A stretch of DNA of 64,000 nt from Struthio camelus (taxonomy: Eukaryota > Chordata > Aves > Struthioniformes > Struthionidae), in NCBI RefSeq assembly GCF_040807025.1, contig NC_090942.1, positions 82,255,987 through 82,319,986 of the forward strand, given 5' to 3'. The notes beneath the pieces were generated by a model, which made no database searches, was not told where the DNA came from, and saw nothing but the letters and a program-made list of their open reading frames with translations. Position numbers and translations under genes: made by a program. Positions 49,021 to 62,193 of the stretch are shown here, piece after piece (the first letter of the stretch is position 1; the number at the start of each line of letters is the position of its first letter).

Positions 49021-49469
49021 AAAAGCTGTGGCCTTGGCCAAAACCTTGCCCATATTGGGCCTCTTGCAAGAATATCAGAATTTGTTCAAGTTTCTGTGTC
49101 CTATATTAAGCTCTAGGAAGGTGGATTAATGTGTTGGGAGCAAATTGTGTGGCTGAAATTAAATAGTATAGCTATTTATTAGATAGATATAGTATTCACA
49201 TTCACAGAGCATGTATGCCTTTCTAAATGTTTAGGTGTATGAGTTATTAAAACAACTTCAGACTGCAACACTATTCAGAATATAGAAGAATATTCTCTTT
49301 TCTGAAGAACGAAATAAAGCTGACTTTTGAAAGGGGTCATAGGAAGCCTATAGATCATAGGGTGCAGATTGAAAATGAGCCAATAATAATCTAGTTACAA
49401 GACAGGCAAAAGTCCTGCTAGGCTGTACAAATAGGTGGGTTACATCTGCTCTCTGGCTCTGCACAAGCA

Positions 49470-49860
49470 GAGAAATTCAAAAGAGCAGCAGCAATGATCA
49501 GAGGTCTAGAAAACAAGTCATATAAGGAAAAATTGAACGAAATGAGGCACTGAGGCAGTTCATATGCATTCATAAAAGGCTGCTGCAAAGACAAAGGGAA
49601 TAATTTGTTCTTTTATGTCTATGGAAGATAAGACTAAAAGTAATAGGCCAAATTTGAGGGAGGGAGGTTTAATTTGGACAGGAAGAAAAATCTTTCCAAT
49701 GTCATGAAGAGGTTGCTTGTGGAGGTTATAGACTGGACAAACCTCAGTCAAGAATATGTAACGCTGGTTGCTCTTGTCTTGGGCAGCAGGATAGGCTATA
49801 ATCCCTTGAAACCTCTTCCAGGATTATTTTTGCGTGATTTTATGAATGGTTTTGATATCT
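49470..49860 (+). mobile_element. Old CR1 3'-region fragment
   Basis: Ordered matches to the CR1 3' part are visible. These are GAGCAGCAGCAATGATCAGAGG then TCTAGAAAACAAG; AGGCTGCTGCAAAGACAAAGGGAAT; a GTTCTTTTATGTCTATGG block; AAAGTAATAGGCC; GGGAGGTTTAATTTGGACAGG then AAGAAAAATC; and GAGGTTGCTTGTGGAGG. Divergence is clearly higher than in the 26.9-kb copy. Ends are approximate. Confidence 0.75.
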
Positions 49861-52800
49861 AATCCCCTGTAAATTTCTTTATTGAGTGTTTTAGAGTGAA
49901 TGGTCCTGGTCCTTGGTAGTGAAAAGAACCTATAAGAAGAGAGCCACTCATTTATCATATATTTTTAATAAGCCATGTATATTTTCATGCACAGGCCTAT
50001 TGCTGCCTCATACTATTTTCTTCACAGAAGATTCACTGTACTCTAAGATGGTGTATAATGGGTTTAATAAATATTCTTAAACATTGCTATGTACAAAGCA
50101 CAAAAAGAGGAGAGAAAACCATCTGGAGATGCTGTCTTAGTGACAAAATTTTAGTTAAATTATAGTCAGATCCTTTATAGCTTCAACACAACAATGTTCC
50201 TATGCATTTAACCATAAGTTGTTCCACTGATTTCACAGATGCTTCCCCTAAACTTCAGCCACACGAAGCTTCATGATACGACTGTCTCTAAACATGACTA
50301 CATGCATGCATGGTTTTCTTAATACTCTGTAATATTATAGTAACATGCTCTTTTTCCTTGCCTATGGGGCATGAATACTGTCCCTAACCAGTCTGAGACA
50401 TTGTCATACCTGTAGTTAGCCTCAATGAGACTCATGATTATGACTTTCCCTGATCTGGGATGACATAAAAATATAAATGAGAAATACTAGCTTTTCAGTT
50501 TCTTTAATGGAAAATATTCAAATGTGTTCCTTTTGGAGATGCACTGAAATAGCTAGCAGTGACTAAGTTTCTAGAATTGAAAAATAAAAGGTGTAGCTGT
50601 TCCACTCTGTAGCATGGGAGCAAGGAGAAACTAAGATCTCTTTCTTTCCTACTTGTTTTTCATGAGAAAATGTCATTCTGGTATCATGTCTTAACACAAT
50701 CCTGTACTTTTTTTTCAGAGTAGAAGCTGTGAGTGTAGGCAGTCTGTACAACTGATATGCAGGCTGCCAAAAAGTCACTGCTTCACTGAGAGTGCCCAAG
50801 TTAGAATGTTTTAAATGCAATCAATAATAGGAAATGCACGACTGCTGGAGCAATATGGTGTTCAGACAGCCAGAGCCACTTTATTTGTGTCACATTAGCG
50901 AAATTCTTCAGTGGTACAGGCAGCATGTAAAGGCCCAGTTCCTCCACCTATAAGCACACTAATTTCTTGCCTTCTTTGAAAGCTGCACTGGGTTTATCTA
51001 CGTGGTATTTTCCAGGCTGACGAGAGCCTGCTTGGGCCATTTGTGAGCCACCATGAAGCTTCCATTAGCTCAGCTGGGAGACAAGCTGTATTAGCTTTGG
51101 CACAGCAATGCTAGCTCCAGCTCAGGGCTGACCACATTCTGGTCACTGACTGCTTCTGGTCTGGGCAGCTCAAAGAGCAAGCAGACTGAGCTGGCAGTTG
51201 GTCAAGGCACATGCAATCCTGGCTCTCGTCTGCACACTAAATGTTATGTTGGCATTCCCACCATGTCAGGCTAGGGCACCAGGAAAGAATGATTGCTCAA
51301 AAGCTTAAAGAAGTGGTTAACTATACCTAATACTTGCTGTGAAAAGACATAGAAAGTGAATGGCTTCACAGTCTGAGCAATAGTGCACTGAGGTGTACCT
51401 AAAAGATAGGGTGGATTTGTGTAACTACAAGGTCACCCTTTAGATTTTGTCCTCCTTCACTTGAGAAGATTTCCTCGAAGAGGAAAACGTCTGTGTTCTG
51501 TATGAAAGTAATTGTTCATTGTGTGGTTTCTTTATATTCCGCTGGCATAAATCTGAGCCAAGCTTCGTCAGGTTTGCTGGGCGACGAACGGCTGCACTAT
51601 TGTGCTTTCACCAGTCAAGGAAGATCTTCATAACCCTTGGTGTGCTAGATATCTATGTATGAAATCCGATTTCAATCTGTCTCTATAAACATACTGATTT
51701 ATCTCTAGTTAACCCTTATGGCATTAATGCCTGAGGTAATGTCTGGATTTGATGCCCCTCCCTTCCGTTGCTCCCTGCTTCCTCCTTCACACAAAGGCTT
51801 TTTGACTCAGCAATGAGTCTAGTCCTCGTTCTTCAAGAGATTTTTCATTCTTGAGCCAGCTTCCATTTCTTTTCATTTGTATGCCATGAACACCAGCAAT
51901 GCACCAGTGGAAAGAGCAGATGAAAAGTTTACTGAGGTGACCTTGTGGTGTAATGGTACCTCTATCAGAGAAGAGCCTTTGAGGTGCTTCATGCTAAATA
52001 CTAGTGCTCTAATATCTTCAACAGCTTATGAAGCATGTTTTACAGCCATAAAGGGGCTGATCAGCTCCTTGAAAACAGTAAAAATATGATGATTTGCATC
52101 AAGGAGTCAGACTTTTAGCAATACTAATCACTGTGAGAAATAAGAGCAAACTTTAGTGTCTTAGGCCTAATATATCTCCAAAGTGGCACCTGTTGGTAAA
52201 TGCTGGTTTTTGAAAAGACCGCTCAGAGGTATTCCACTGCCATCACTAGTACAGTTGTACAGATGCTACTGTCTGTCTAATCCTGTGAAGAGTAGGGAAG
52301 AATAAAGTTATCTAGCCTGTCCACACATCTTATTTCAGCTGAACATTTCAGTTCTCTTTTCATCTCTTGTTGATCTCAAAGGCAAGGACATGGACACACA
52401 GACTTTATTTCCAGACAATGAAAAAGTGAATCTCTGAGTAACTCTCATAATTTTATGTTAGATATTTCCTTTTTTGGCCAATATGCAGGTGGTATGGCTT
52501 TGTTACATCACCCAGCTTGCAAGCCTGTCTCTTTAATTACTGCTGTACCTGCACAAGCATCAAGCTCTGTAGATCTACAAGGTGGTGACTGATAGCTTGG
52601 GCGCTTGGGCTGATTAAGTGTTAGCTCTTCTTGTAGGGAGAGGTTAAATCACTCCTAATGAATCAAGTCAATCCTTCTGTCGTAACACACAGTGCCCAGT
52701 CTTGTGCACTTATGTTGTAATGCCTTATCATCACCCTCTCATTAATGTATGAAAATCATGGAACGTAGAAAATTTTATCAGGCTTCTATTGTGTAACCCG

Positions 52801-55800
52801 ACACTGACAAGCAGAAGTGCGTTTCATCACCATTCCTTAAGGAGGGCAGCAGAGAGGAGCTGCTATTGAGATAGTTGAATGTGGGCCATCCCTCCAGACA
52901 TAAAGTCTCCTCTGTTTTACAACAGGTAGATTATAAATGTTTAACTCTTTCATTGAGTAATGGAATGCTAGAAACATAATCAGAGAAGTGCAGCATATAA
53001 GATCCAATGGTTAGATATTGCTGCTTTTCACCGACCCACAGTAAAAGGATCCAAGGCTGCATTATGTGTTACAAAAGGGTTAAAATATACTACAGCAATA
53101 AAAATACAGCACAGATAATTACTAGACATCTTTAAGTCCTCTAAGGTAGTATCCTGCTTGACTGAGTTGGAAAGGCTAAAGTTTGCTTAAGTGTATAGTT
53201 GAAAGGGATGAAAACTGAAGAGTTATCATACATAAAGAAATAGATCGCTTTTGCAACTCATGAAGGATCTAATCTCTTCCTCATTGAAGTCTGTAGAATT
53301 CCCCATTGATTTGAGTGGAAGCAGAATTTGGCCCTAACTACTGAAGCAAGACTGAGACATTTAAGAACCACAAGATCACTTTGTGTAAGACACTCTTTAT
53401 TATAATAATTATTGTTTTCCTTAATGGTAACAGAATAGCATTTACTCTTACAAAATGTGTTTTTCTTTGGAAATATTTATATTGTCATCCAGAAAGGGGC
53501 TTGCAGGAAGGATATGTCCCACAACTGGTAAAGTTTCTTAGACTTAGCAGTACTTCATTGTGCAGCATCAGCTTACAAAACTGAGCATAACTGGATACTT
53601 CATAAAAGCAACATACACATTGACTGTAAATTCCATACATACAGAAATACAGAAATACATTTAATGTATGCACTTTTATCTTACTTCTCTTCAAATAAGA
53701 AATTAGGGCAAAATAACGTTAAACTCAAGTGTAAGCATACATGATGTTTCCTGTAAATGAAGCAGAACTTCAGAGTGGAAACAGCTGAATCTGAGCTCTT
53801 TAGTTATACTCTGCAAAGGCTGTGCAAATAAAAATAATCCTAGACATATCTATATTGTATATTGACCTACCATATGAAGAGAGAGCAAGACTTCATTTAT
53901 ATAAAACAGAGTATGAGATTGGCCTAATAGCAAAGTACTAATCTGTCCAATTATTCAAGCAGAATTGGTAGCAACTGAAAAATAAGTTTTCATAGAAGGG
54001 ACTTTTATGGAACACATGAACTTACCTCAGTGATGGTTTCATCAGACCATATATAGAAGTTCATTTATTTGTGGAATTACTTACTTAACTCATTAAAGAA
54101 TTCAGCAACTGCTGAGTGAGATAAAACTGTGAATCCCTAAGGCTGCAGGTGTTATACAGGGAAAGCTGCTAATATGTATCTTAACTGAATTTGCAGAGAA
54201 ATTGTGGGCTTTCTTACACACTCCAGTGGGATGTCATTATAAAGGAATGGTAATGTGGATTTCTGAGTTCACAGCTCAAATCTTTTTCACTTAATCTTAA
54301 ATGCTAGCTCTATTGTGAATTAAAATATTCTAGAGGTCTTAGAAAACTTCCTTATTCCATGTCATTTAAACAGTGGCAGCCACACTGGTGAGTACAAAGT
54401 CTAATGGACTCTCCCCTTGACCTTGTGATATTAGCACTTTGGTAAGGGGTAGCCCCTTTGCTATTTGCATATGAAAGTCACAGGAACAAGAGGGACATAT
54501 TTTGGCTGATACGTAAGATGCTACCCACTTGATGGTATGCTGGACATCATTGAGCAGAACCATAGCTTCTCTTTCCTTGATACGTGGTTAGGACTTGTAA
54601 GACGACATGACCCAAAGAATCAAACCGACAGCGTGTCAATGTGATGGGTCGTAAGGCGTGTTTTCTGAGCTGGGGATGGCAGTGAGAAGCAAATCTTTTT
54701 TTTTCTAGTTTTAGCCAAATAATAAAAAGTCCAGGAGAGGGCAAAAATTTTTCAAGGTAGGAGGAATTTTGAGGGGAGGCAGCCTTGAACTGTGGCTTGA
54801 GCAGCCCAGTGCAACTAACCTGCTTCCCATCATCATCATGGCAATGAAAAAGGGAGTCTGAGGGGCAGAAAGGAGGATAAGGGGGTATAGAGAAGGCTTA
54901 AGGGAATTTTCTTGGGAAAGGGAGAGGAAGGAGAGAAGGGTTAAGACTCTAGAGGTAAGGCAGAGCGAAGTTATGCTGCCATGACCGGAAGGCAGAGGCG
55001 AGCCCACCAGTACATACAGAACATTTTGCAAAACCCTTTCCTGAGACAGAGCCACATCCACTGAGAACAACATACCCAGGGGTAGTGCCAGTTAGTCAAG
55101 GGCTCTCCACAGCACTCAGAGTTCCAATATTTGCTCAGGTTGGACAGGTTTGCTGCTCTACTCACATGGATTGTGAAGAGAAGCTAAACAGGAGGTCACT
55201 GTAATTCGACCAGTGCTCTCCATGCTGATGTCCTGCTGATTGAGTAGGAAGCAACATCAATTTTTGAAGACTTCATGGTTGTGCTCAGTAGTCAATAGAT
55301 AGTAGTTGAGGACAAAGGTGAGCTGCCTGTTGGTGTCAGTGCTGTCACAGTAAGCCCACAAACAAAACACAGCAAGGGATTGGCAAGGGTGCAGGTAGTT
55401 GCCTCTTACCATAGGGGTAAAAACATATGATAGAGACAGGAGGGACTGGATTTTGTTGGGAAATAGATACTAGATTTTTGAAAAAGCATATGCCACATGC
55501 TAAGTAAGCCAGTTTGCTGATGTAGAGATACATAGATTGTTAAGATGCATAAACTGTGACTCTGAAGTAAGATGGAATATGATACCCGTGATGATTAGAA
55601 TAACTGGGGTCCCTTCTGATATACACCAAATAAGAATTGTTGAAGGCCAATGCACAGCTGAGCATGCTGAATGGCAAGACGTTTTCTTGAGTAGCAGCCA
55701 CTCAAGAGCAGACCTGCCTGCACGTGATCCAAAAAGTTTCCATAATGACTAGAGTGATACAGGACTGCCAATGCCCTGCTGCTACAGCATGTATGCTACT

Positions 55801-56369
55801 CTATATGAGTATGCCTATGGGGCATATGTGCTAGATATTTAGCCACAACCACTGGGACACAGTGAACATCAACTTGCTGGCAGCACCTTGAAAAACCTGG
55901 CTGTGGTGTGATAGAGCAGCCTGCCAGGAACAGGCCAGGGCAGTGTACTATTTTATGTAGAACCATGATGCTTCCCCTTCTGTGAAATCTCTGACTTCTT
56001 TGTTGAGGTTTCCGGGTGCCTGTGAACAGCATCCTGTTGCAGTAAACTGAGAAAGCAAGACCATTGTGAATGCTGCAGGACAACACTGGATTGGACTTTT
56101 TATAAAGGGCTGTGAAGTAGGTCTAGCAGCTGAACACAAAGCAGGCAACTAAGTATGAGTGCCGTAAGGTCTATGTTCAGTGTATTGCAAGGACTTACAG
56201 GGCAGTGGATATTCCCAAGGGCAGCTCTACTTTGATGCAGTGTTGTCGTGCCCGAGGCTCACTGGGGATTAGACACCACCAACGGCAGACTGGACACACT
56301 CACTAAGGTGATTCTAGCAGAGGGAGGCTAGACAGTCACTGTGCTCAGAACACAAATCAAAAATTATGA
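49861..56369. other. Intergenic DNA, no gene recognised
   Basis: Unique-looking sequence. At 51,066-51,083 a TTAGCTCAGCTGGGAGA motif resembles a tRNA A-box, but no B-box follows at the right distance. No exon could be supported. Confidence 0.55.
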
Positions 56370-56660
56370 TGATAAATCAAGTGGTTCAGAGAGGAGCCAT
56401 GAGAATGATGACCAGTAAATAGAAAGGATCTCATATTCCTTAATTACACAGAAAGAATGGAATGGAGAGACTTGATAAAAGGTTATTTGCATCTACATGG
56501 AAGGCAGAACTTTGGTAATGGAGAGAACTTGCTCCAGGAGACAGCATTTTAATGTAACTAAGCTGAATGTGACTTCAGAATAGAAACTGAGGATGAATTT
56601 TTGAAATAGCATATGAAAGACTTCGGTAGATGGAACTGTGTAATTCAGATAATCAGTAAA
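56370..56660 (+). mobile_element. Old CR1-like LINE fragment
   Basis: Blocks in order are GTTCAGAGAGGAGCCATGAGAATGATG-like, GAGACTTGATAAAAGGTTATTTG, CATCTACATGGAAGGCAGA, TTTGGTAATGGAGAG and AATAGAAACTGAGGATGAA then TTTTTGAAATAGC. They parallel the end of ORF2 in amniote CR1 elements (GACTTGATCACAGTCTATAAG, CTACATGGGGAAC, TTTGATAATGG, GAAATAAGGC). The copy is degraded, with no open frame. Confidence 0.62.
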
Positions 56661-56674
56661 AAGTTCTTAAAAAG

Positions 56675-56684
56675 ACAGAGAGAG

Positions 56685-56746
<62 letters not shown>
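56675..56746 (+). repeat. (GA)n microsatellite
   Basis: About 70 bases of GA repeats with two interruptions, directly after the CR1-like remnant. Confidence 0.96.
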
Positions 56747-56747
<1 letters not shown>

Positions 56748-56749
56748 GG

Positions 56750-59700
56750 CTATCTTATTCCTCATTTCAGGAGATTATTTTAAATACCAAGATTATAGCA
56801 TATTTGTCCTTATCAACCTCTGAAGGACTATACAGAGAAATCGAATCTGCTTACTAAAGTTGTCCAAAGATTTGTGTTCTTATTACCTTCACATAAGTAG
56901 TGCCACTAATGGGAAGAGAATGCCTTTTCCAGATAGATTTCCTTCAGTACACCCCCTATAGGAAATTTGAGTCTCTACTCCAAAAATTTGTAATTTATAG
57001 AAGAGGTTCAGTTTGGTTGATTGCTTTACAGTATGAAACTGAATACTACATTTTATTAAAACAAGTTGGATGTCCTGGGAATGGGACTCCTTTTACAGTT
57101 ATAAATCATAAAAAACCCTAGTAACATTGGCCTATGTCAACAGCTCTTAAGTTTCACAGTGTTTACAGGTAACATTAGCCAGTGATTAAAACAGATGGAT
57201 TTTTATGATGCTATCATTTTCACCAATCTGATTGTCAACTCGAAAATTTTCATTAGTCAGAATAATTTCAAAATGCTTTCATTCTGTAACAGTAAAGAAT
57301 TGCATGCCTAGATCACATATGATAGATTTTTCCATCAGAGTAACTTAATAATGGTAAGATTGGTCAAAATGGAATCAAGATATGTTCTTAGGTATCATAC
57401 CTTATCCACAGACTAGTGAGATGACATATGAAACACATACTTTAAACCTGTCTTGCTCTGTTCAAGTAGAAGATCTGATCATATAATTGTATCCTTTATC
57501 AGTGATTCCTTCACCTGGACACCTCTGTTATCTTGAATGGTAAGATCACCCCATGGAAGCATATTGAGAGCATGGGACTGCCTGCATAGATTTGATTGCA
57601 GGACTGGCATCTTGGTTCAGCTATTCACATTTAAACTAAAATTAATGCTTGTTGTCTCACATTCTAAAGTTTTCAAATTCTCCTTGACTATAAAACAGGT
57701 TAGTAGGTATATCCGCCTGTAATAAGTTCAGACCAGTTAGTTACAAGACTTGTCCCTTCATAAAAACTAGTGAAAGTGGGCAGGGAATAAAGAATTATTT
57801 TTATCATTCCTTTAAAACTTCTTCAAAGTTATAACTTGGGACGTAATTACAAATACTAGTTTTCTCTCTAAAAACGTAAACTGGTTATACACATACATGT
57901 GTACTGATTGTACACATACAATCAAGTGCTGTGACTGTTATAGTTTGTATTGCAGCATATGGAGAGGATTACATATGATATACAATACATATCATATATT
58001 TTGCAATATGTATCATATATTATAATTATATATTATGTAGGTTTATACTATATATTACAGTTGTTCCATGTGTGCTTAAAGAAGAAGAAAGAACAGCCTT
58101 TCCAGGTAGTTAAACTGTGCCATTCAATTCATTGATAATTCAACTTACACATATCTTGTTCTAAAGCAAGAAGCAGAATTACTGTACTGAAATGTGGCTG
58201 ATAGAGGTGGCAGCTTTACATACTGACTTTAATATAACAAAAAACAACCAGATGAGAAGTGACTTCAAACTCATCCAATCTAAGAAATACACAAAGTACT
58301 GCACAATCTTTCCCCTCTGACCCAATTCCCATTCAGATTGCATCCCGATGCGAGACTGTACTTGTCCCAGATAAACAAAATCCTTGCCATATGCAATAAA
58401 CATGTGGAAAAAAACCAAACTCAATTGAAGGAAATTGAGAGTATGCTGAAAGCTATTTCACTGAGTAAATAATGTCTCAATTATGCTTATTAGCATCAAA
58501 GCAGAAAGCAAATTACTAGACAATTTTAAAAACAATCCCAACACCTTACAATATTTTGTTTTTTTAGAAAGGAGATCAAGAAGTACCTTTAAAAAAAGGA
58601 ACTAGCTTAGAGATTTAGCATACAAGAAACGATTTCAAGTGACTTTTTAAGGTGGTGGATAGTATATTGCAAAATTTTGTGCTGCATTGAAACTTGGGTC
58701 ATATTCTACTCTTTTATGAATGCAAATCAAGCATAATGGCTCTTCACCCTTTGACGGTCTTCTGTGGCTTTATCACAATCAAAGCAATAAGAACATCATA
58801 GTTATGGATATATTTTGTGAAAAATAGTGGCATTATAATGTATTTCCACCACTATTGAGTGAGGGTATTTTGGCACCTGCATTTTCTGTAAAATACAAGT
58901 GTTTAGTAGGCAACATAGCCTACTAATTATGAATTTAGCTACCCTGAGTTTTCTCCGTCTCTGCCCATCTTCCTATTTTCTGTCTATCTACCTATCTTTT
59001 ATCTCTTATTTTATCTCTGAGCTATACTCAAGATCCACTGTAATTTGAATGGGAAAAAATGGTTCTTCTTCAAAACAGTTTCAAGCAAGCTGAATGAACC
59101 TTCCTTACCCCAAAGATGTGGAACTTGAAATGGTCATGTGGTCAGGATTTCTAGCCAGGAGCTTCTGAAATGCTAGGAGAGCAAATATAATATCTAATGC
59201 CAGATCTAGTGTTGAATCAAAGGTCATAGGAGAAGCTATTTAGTCCTTTCTTTCATTCAATTTGTCATTAGAAGAATGGCATTTACTGTTGCATCTTCAT
59301 GCATGCAAGCCCACATAAACATGTCCTTTTTTATTATCCCAACATTTCTATCATTCACAGTATGATTGAAAATTTCCTGGAAGGATAAATCTGGATTTAG
59401 GGAGGTGCCTTTTGTGGGTTCCAAAAATGTCAGTTTACATTTGGGTGATTTATAATTGTGGAATGGGCATTTTTCAGCCCACAGTTTGCATAGTATAGGA
59501 GGTTTGGGGTTTTTTTTTAGGGGAGAGAAACATGCCAAAAACCTTCACATTCAGTATCACTGAGCAAGCCCTGTTGTGGTGTTTCAGATCACATGTTACC
59601 AGAGTCCAGACTCTGTGTCTACAGGAAGAATGGCCTTTCCATTTCCTTCTGGGTATATGGCCTACAGAGTGCCAAAAAGTACTCAGAGGCGGAGATGACA

Positions 59701-61100
59701 TTGAGCTTCCATGTTGGTATATGACTGGAAGAGTAATGAGAGAAGAAAGCTACATTGGCACTTGGGTTCAAAAATCTCATACGGCTTTAGTAGTGCTATC
59801 ACACCTCAGTGAGCTGAGAGACAAGAAAGAAAATTTGACAGATGTATCTTCAGAGAATAAAACTTTTTGTCATGGTACATTGCCCAGAGAGAAAATAACA
59901 GCTGTCTGAAGGTGCTGAGAAGTATGGAATGGTAGAAGTAGTCCCAGAAGAGGCAGGTTAGGAGGGAAAGGCCACGTGAGGTGATCAGAAGCACATAATA
60001 AATTGTGGAGCGATGTAATAAATATTATTTAGTGCATGGTTCTGCAGTTTATCCTATAATTCCAAGCTTATCATGAGGGTAATACCATCCATATATTTGT
60101 GTATATACTGTATATAATTTTTATTTGGACATATAAACTATTTCTGTAAATAGGATCATATTTACATGTAAATATCCTGCTATGCATTGAAATACTTTTG
60201 ACTTTCTTCATTATTATTAGTGTAAAGACAACAGTGGAATAAATAAATATTCCTCATCATTGCAATAGCTTCATCTTGGGTTGTTTACAACTTTTGTACC
60301 CTTGTATAAACCAGCTGGTATTAGGTTTAAAAGGAAATCGTATCAATGGCTTGGAAAATCAAAACAGATGCTCATTAAATTTGTCTAAGATAAAATTAAC
60401 TGAACCTGTCATATTTTGTGGGCAATTCTTTTAACATCTGCAGAAAAAAGCAAACACATTTAATTCACTACAGCCTTTAGTTTATAGGTCAGATATGGCC
60501 TCTCAGGGTTATTGTGCTTATATTTGAAAAGTTTTGAGTTTCAAAACAAAAAAGCTGGAAATGCTTATTTTTGCGGTCTGAGATAATCATCCTTCCTGAG
60601 CTTCAGCTATTCTAATTTAAGGTTTACACTTAGATGGAATAACCAGACTCGGCACAAATAATTCATATGTAGCTGGATAGGGTAAAGGGAACTCATGCAG
60701 AGAGCTAATGAATTTAACTGCTACCTCCTGAGACTGGAGACAAATCTCTGTTTTAAACAAATCTCAGCCTCACAAGAAAGATGTGCCTATGTGTTCTGAA
60801 TTCAAAGAAGGTATCTGTCTTTATTGCTGTACAGTTTGGCTTAACTGGAGAAATCCAGGACTGTATTTCTGCCATACAGAAGAAAGGTGTACTGCCAGGC
60901 CTGTGACAATGCCTACAGTTAGTTATTTTAATGTCTCAGATTCCTAAGGAATAGAATAGCTCAAATGTTTCTCTCTTATTAACCACTGCCCACACTGCCA
61001 CCCTCATACTGCATGTGGGGTGAACTCACCACGGCTGAATTCACACAGGGAACTCAAGGACACTGAGAGGATACAACAGAAGGTAAAGCCTTGCCTTTAA
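56750..61100. other. Intergenic DNA, no gene recognised
   Basis: AT-rich sequence with an imperfect ATATGATA/ATCATATA palindromic stretch at 57,955-58,060. No exon supported. Confidence 0.6.
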
Positions 61101-61104
61101 CTTG

Positions 61105-62193
61105 TTCAGGTTTGACATGGTCTCCCATAGCAGCTCTGTAAACAATCTGAGAGGATAGTGACCGGATATATGGACTACAAGGTGGGTGAAAAACTGCCTG
61201 GACTGTCAGGCTTAAAAGGAAGTGGTCAGAGGCTTGAAGATCAACTGGTGTCTGCTTACTGGGGCTGATATTGCTTAACATCATCAACAACCAGACTGTC
61301 AGGATGGAGTGCACCCTCAGAAAGTTCATAGACGTCACCAAATTGGGAAGAGAGGGCAACATGCTAGAAGGTGTCATTCAAAGTGACCTCAACAGGCTGG
61401 AGAAAGTGGTTGACAGGAATCTCATGAAGCTCAACAAAGGCAAACACAGATACTTGCACGTGGGACAGAATAACTCCATGCATCAGTACAAACTGGGGAC
61501 TTACTAGCTAGACAGTAGCCCTACAGAAAAGGACTGGGGGATCCCGGTAGTTAGTCAGGTGAGTAAGTTGAACCTGAGTCAGCAGTGTGTCTGTGTGATG
61601 ATGAAGGTCAACTGCATCCTCTGCTGTACCAGCAAGATCATAAGCCAGTAGGTCAACAGAAATGATTACTATCTTCTATCTAGCATGTGTAAGGTTGCTT
61701 CTGGAGAAGTGTGCCAAGCTGGGGGCTTCCCATGCAAGAAAGACATTGATGTACTGGAGTGAGTCCAGTAGAATTTAGGTGGCTGGAGCACATGAGAGGG
61801 GCCCAGAGAGCTGGGTTTGTTCACCTTGGAGAAGAAAAGATTAAGAGGGGGAAATATCATTGTTGTCTTCAGCTATGCTAGAGGGATGCTATACGGAAAA
61901 TGGAGCTGGACTCTTCTTAGATTTGCACACTGAAAAGAGGCAAAAGACACAAATTCTGGCAAGGGACATTCTGACTGGACATAAGGCAAATGTCTCCATG
62001 TGAGAGTGGTATAGCACTGGAACAGGTGTCCAGAGAGACTATTGGATGTCCTTGGAGATTTTCAAAACTTAGTTGAACAAGGCTCTGAGCAACTGGATCT
62101 AGCTTCTGAAAAGGCCCTGCTTTGAGCAGGAGGTTAGACCAGAGACTTCCAGAGGTCCCTTCCAACCATACTTTTTCAATGATTCTATAAAAG
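61105..62193 (+). mobile_element. Degraded CR1 LINE, second copy
   Basis: A CR1 copy covering the second half of the reverse transcriptase to the 3' end. It starts at about TTTGACATGGTCTCCCATAG, continues through AAAACTGCCTGGACTGTCAGG, GGAGTGCACCCTCAG (the same block as in the 26.9-kb copy at 27,906), LNRLEKVVDRNLMKLNKGKH, GAGAGCTGGGTTTGTTCACC and CTTGGAGAAGAAAAG, and ends with GGTCCCTTCCAACCATAC and TTCAATGATTCTATAAA. The motif after CTLRKF reads FIDVTKL in place of FADDTKL. Many frameshifts make it much older than the first copy. Confidence 0.9.

Larger units (their letters stand above)
43431..49469. other. Intergenic DNA, AT-rich, no gene recognised
   Basis: Contains ATGCATAT-like words at 44,690-44,735, (AAAC)n at 46,159-46,186 and a TATA-rich palindromic stretch at 48,979-49,020. 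No coding signal. Confidence 0.6.

Noticed and set aside
51066..51140. tRNA gene suggested by TTAGCTCAGCTGGGAGA
   Set aside because: No B-box or acceptor-stem pairing at the expected distance. Only the A-box-like word is present.
51945..52015. tRNA-like GTGGTGTAATGGTACC
   Set aside because: No B-box follows and no cloverleaf can be drawn by eye.
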